A stretch of 10,000 nucleotides of DNA from assembly GCA_028565635.1 (NCBI GenBank), contig JAOXYB010081388.1, positions 1 through 10,000 on the forward strand, in the 5' to 3' direction. Under the pieces are notes generated by a model that was given only the letters and a program-made list of their open reading frames with translations, did no database searches and was not told the DNA's origin. Positions 8,064 to 10,000 of this stretch are shown in pieces; the stretch's first letter is position 1; each line of letters begins with the position of its first letter. Both the position numbers and the translations under genes were made by a program. The stretch comes from Phoronis ovalis (taxonomy: Eukaryota > Phoronida > Phoronidae).

Positions 8064-8108
8064 CATTTATTACAAATGTAGATGTACATACTAGTATATG
8101 CAGAGAAG
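8064..8108 (+). CDS. Weak candidate short exon
   Basis: The acceptor is good (a T/C tract then cctctacag). The donor, GAAG before GTTGTG, is mediocre. The 45-bp segment, read with two leading bases, gives FITNVDVHTSICRE and leaves one base, so its inclusion preserves the frame between the candidate exons at 7101-7266 and 8358. It overlaps a minus-strand candidate (8092-8132). Confidence 0.13.
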
Positions 8109-8132
8109 GTTGTGTCGTGAGATAACATAGCG
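8092..8132 (-). CDS. Weak candidate short exon
   Basis: The segment is 41 bp and lies between an acceptor with a strong upstream pyrimidine tract (tttcatcttcttcat, ending ccgcag) and a consensus-like donor (ACTA then GTATGT). All three frames are open, so the coding evidence is nil. In one frame it would join in phase 0 to the candidate exon at 7894. The splice signals are better than most in the window. Confidence 0.15.
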
Positions 8133-8357
8133 CTGCGGTATTTTTATATGAAGAAGATGAAAAGGGCTGTCGTGAGTTATAAGATGGACATGTTATCCTA
8201 CAGCCGAAAGCCTCGAAACAAAACCAACACAAGCATCACCAAGACGGATGCCACTTGTAATAAAGCAAAACTGTTGCCCTTTATTTACATACTTTGATAT
8301 CTTGCTCAGTTCACCAAAAACATTTTCTTTATCTGATCATCCTGTTTATACTTTCAG

Positions 8358-8429
8358 GAAATTGTCCATGTTGGACTAAATTCCTCAAAAAAGGAAGATT
8401 CCAGAACACGCAGCATATCCACGAATTAA
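8358..8429 (+). CDS. Candidate terminal exon running into the tandem repeat
   Basis: A strong acceptor (tgtttatactttcag) opens a plus-strand exon. In phase 0 it encodes EIVHVGLNSSKKEDSRTRSI followed by STN and a TAA at 8427-8429, inside the first repeat unit. If the preceding exon leaves one base, as the candidate at 7101-7266 does, the frame is instead NCPCWTKFLKKGRFQ and onward, with its stop at 8459-8461 in the second unit. The third frame stops at once. The two frames cannot be decided from sequence alone; the first has the more typical hydrophilic C-terminal composition. AATAAA occurs directly after the stop in either case, consistent with a 3' end. The protein is not recognised. Confidence 0.33.
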   Translation, partial: EIVHVGLNSSKKEDSRTRSISTN

Positions 8430-8546
8430 ATAAACATGCAGCATATCCACGTATTAAATAAACACGCAGCATATCCACGAATTAAATAAACATGCAGCAT
8501 ATCCACGTATTAAATAAACACGCAGCATATCCACGAATTAAATAAA
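8407..8546 (+). repeat. 28-bp tandem repeat, five units in alternating A/B order
   Basis: Five contiguous 28-bp units start at 8407, 8435, 8463, 8491 and 8519. Each reads cAYgcagcatatccacg-like sequence followed by an AT-rich tail ending taaataaa. Units 1, 3 and 5 are identical (c at position 3, a at 18), and units 2 and 4 are identical (t at both), so the real period is 56 bp. A 3-base start of a sixth unit follows at 8547. Every unit contains TAA at or near positions 21-23 and AATAAA at positions 23-28 on the plus strand. There are no spacers, so it is a minisatellite and not a CRISPR array. Confidence 0.97.
8429..8546 (+). terminator. Array of five AATAAA polyadenylation hexamers
   Basis: AATAAA is at 8429-8434, 8457-8462, 8485-8490, 8513-8518 and 8541-8546, one per repeat unit at 28-nt spacing. 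A T-rich, GT-containing stretch follows (ttgctttgcatt), as expected downstream of a cleavage site. Whether any is used depends on the plus-strand terminal exon being real. Confidence 0.4.
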
Positions 8547-8550
8547 CATA

Positions 8551-9731
8551 ATTTGCTTTGCATTATAAACATGATGATATACATCACAGGATAATTGTTT
8601 GAGATTACATTTATAAATTTGTTATATTTTTCATGAGATTGAAGCATTCTCCATAAACATCAACAAGTCATCATATAAAATATGGATACTTCAATATACC
8701 TGATCATATTATTTAATCGTATAGAAATAAATTGTTTTGAAAACTGTAATTTTCGGCACTTATTAAAAAAAGTTACGTTTGTATATTATATGATTCAATC
8801 ATCTTCTACTCAGTGTTTCTTTTTGTGTTTATTTTTGCATTTATATTAGTGAATAGTTATATTATATCTATGTACTTTTATCTGTTATAGAAATTCGAAC
8901 ATAAACATGTAAATTTTACAACCTGCATAATTAATTTAACACAGTAAGTTATGTTAAATAAATATGCTAAATTTAGAAATGATGAATTTATTATTGAAAC
9001 AATTAGTGTATTATCTAGCCAATAAAACCAACTGCAGCTGAACGAAAATCACCTAAACTTTTTTATGAGGCTCAATCCTTTTATATTTAATATATTTAAT
9101 ATTATGAATTGTAAGATAGGAATAAATGTCATTTATAAACGTCATTTATTCAAGTTTTGTTTTCTTATTTCAATTTTGTAAAATATGTTAAATAAAGATA
9201 TCTGGAAAAACGATATTCTTTGTTAACATGATTTTTAGTGATAAGCAGAAAAAATATTTTTGTAATATGTTAAGGTGTGCACACATGTATGATCTAAACA
9301 TAAATTTCAGATATTATAATAAAAAAACAATATCAATAATTAATTTATTAATATAGTATCTAATTTAATCATTATCCGAGCGTCAGCTTGCACTGACATT
9401 GTAATTCTGTAATAAGAAGAAAGTTCAATGATACTAGAAAGTCATATTGAGAAATAAATGAGATATCAGAATAAATAATTGTTTTATTAAATTTGTGAAG
9501 TTGATAATTTGTATGTAACATATGTTTTAATCATCTGAATTAAAACCGATATTACATGCCACGAGTTTATTTTATTCCACCGTCAAATACAAGTTCTTAT
9601 CGTCGATAAAGGCTTTGTATAATCAATTTTCTTGTGTCTGGTGCGAGAAACGAAATTAGAACCATACTTTTACCAGCTAAACTTATTGGCTACTTTTTGT
9701 TAAAATATGATATAGAATATTTAAATTTTAG
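8551..9731. other. Very AT-rich stretch, no gene seen
   Basis: The most AT-rich part of the window, with many short runs (for example taatatatttaatattatg near 9090-9107) and a local direct repeat of gtcattta at about 9128-9148. I find no open frame of note, no hairpin of tRNA size and no inverted terminal repeats marking a transposon. It is likely intergenic or intronic. Confidence 0.5.
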
Positions 9732-9771
9732 TGCGTCTTTTCATATATAAAGAGTGCTGATGCGTCTGCAG
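9732..9771 (+). CDS. Very weak candidate exon or TATA-type promoter segment
   Basis: A 40-bp segment lies between aaattttag and a very good donor (CTGCAG then GTAATA). One reading is CVFSYIKSADASA plus one leftover base, matching the phase that gives LGFKGHVVFYLLLEW in the next exon. It also contains TATATAAA at 9744-9751, a canonical TATA-box sequence, so the segment could instead be a core promoter. The two readings conflict. Confidence 0.15.
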
Positions 9772-9908
9772 GTAATATAAATACGTTAATGGCTAAGTCA
9801 TAGCACAGCCATAGTCAAATTTCCTACATTTTCTTACATTGCGACTGCATCATTTTAAAAATTGTTCTTCTTGTCTGTTCGATTAAACATTACAACTTAT
9901 CTTTTCAG

Positions 9909-9967
9909 ATCTCGGTTTCAAAGGTCATGTTGTTTTCTACTTGTTGTTGGAATGGACAGCACTATAA
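9909..9967 (+). CDS. Candidate small terminal exon at right edge
   Basis: The acceptor cttatcttttcag at 9896-9908 is strong. In the frame continuing from the donor at 9771 (intron 137 bp), the exon encodes DLGFKGHVVFYLLLEWTAL and stops at TAA 9965-9967. A second frame, starting at the first base, is also open for 25 codons and stops a few bases later. Two AATAAA signals follow within 25 nt. The length is too short to judge coding potential, and the product is not recognised. Confidence 0.25.
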
Positions 9968-9974
9968 TTGTGAA

Positions 9975-9990
9975 AATAAACTGTAATAAA
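9975..9990 (+). terminator. Two consecutive polyadenylation signals
   Basis: AATAAA occurs at 9975-9980 and 9985-9990, shortly after both possible stop codons of the small plus-strand exon at 9909. Tandem hexamers next to a stop favour a real 3' end, although the motif is frequent in AT-rich DNA. Confidence 0.4.
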
Positions 9991-10000
9991 TGGAAATCAA

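Noticed and set aside
8002-8232. Minus-strand open frame of 76 codons as a single gene
   Set aside because: It begins with TTG, ends without a poly(A) context and is crossed by a better splice pair at 8132/8092.
8407-8546. 28-bp direct repeats resembling a CRISPR array
   Set aside because: The units are contiguous with no spacers, they alternate in two versions, and the surrounding DNA is eukaryotic in character.
6798-9620. taaaggctttgta shared between about 6811 and 9607 as a dispersed repeat
   Set aside because: The match is only about 14 bp with no extended flanking similarity, which is plausible by chance in 10 kb.

Overview
This looks like AT-rich (about two-thirds A+T) nuclear DNA from an animal. 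The one gene that can be named is a rhodopsin-like (class A) G-protein-coupled receptor, about 334 codons with no introns, on the minus strand. Everything else coding-like is short, bounded by GT/AG splice signals or followed by AATAAA, as expected for a gene-poor, intron-rich metazoan locus. A marine invertebrate such as a mollusc or cnidarian would fit, since both groups carry many intronless class A receptors and AT-rich genomes. The sequence alone does not settle the taxon. There is no sign of prokaryotic operons, tRNA or rRNA genes, CRISPR, or a mobile element with recognisable proteins.

Layout. 1-1120: no gene seen. 1125-1479 (-): probable terminal exon of an unrecognised gene, 99 codons plus stop, with a polyadenylation signal 31 nt past the stop. 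1959-2963 (-): the receptor, seven-helix signatures intact but disrupted by in-frame stops (codons 36, 75, 233 and 239), an apparent pair of frameshifts in the third intracellular loop and a 9-bp internal duplication, so a pseudogene. 3024-4755 (-): three short open segments with splice signals and mutually compatible phases (4755-4607, 3947-3790, 3239-3024). Further weak minus-strand candidates lie at 6301-6265, 7894-7714 and 8132-8092. On the plus strand there is a candidate internal exon at 7101-7266 and a candidate terminal exon starting at 8358. The latter runs into a 28-bp tandem array (8407-8546) whose every unit carries a TAA and an AATAAA. 8550-9730 is very AT-rich with no gene seen. 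The right edge holds a possible small terminal exon (+) at 9909-9967 with two AATAAA signals.

Calibration. At this base composition about 8% of random codons are stops, so roughly ten open frames of 60 or more codons are expected by chance in a 10-kb window. Only the receptor frames and the 115-codon frame at 1180-1527 clearly exceed that. The other exon calls rest on splice-site context and protein-like composition and are given low confidence. No functional link between the genes can be shown. One reading places the receptor pseudogene inside an intron of a minus-strand host gene that ends at 1180. Another places the host gene's stop at 3024, 60 bp upstream of the receptor's start codon.
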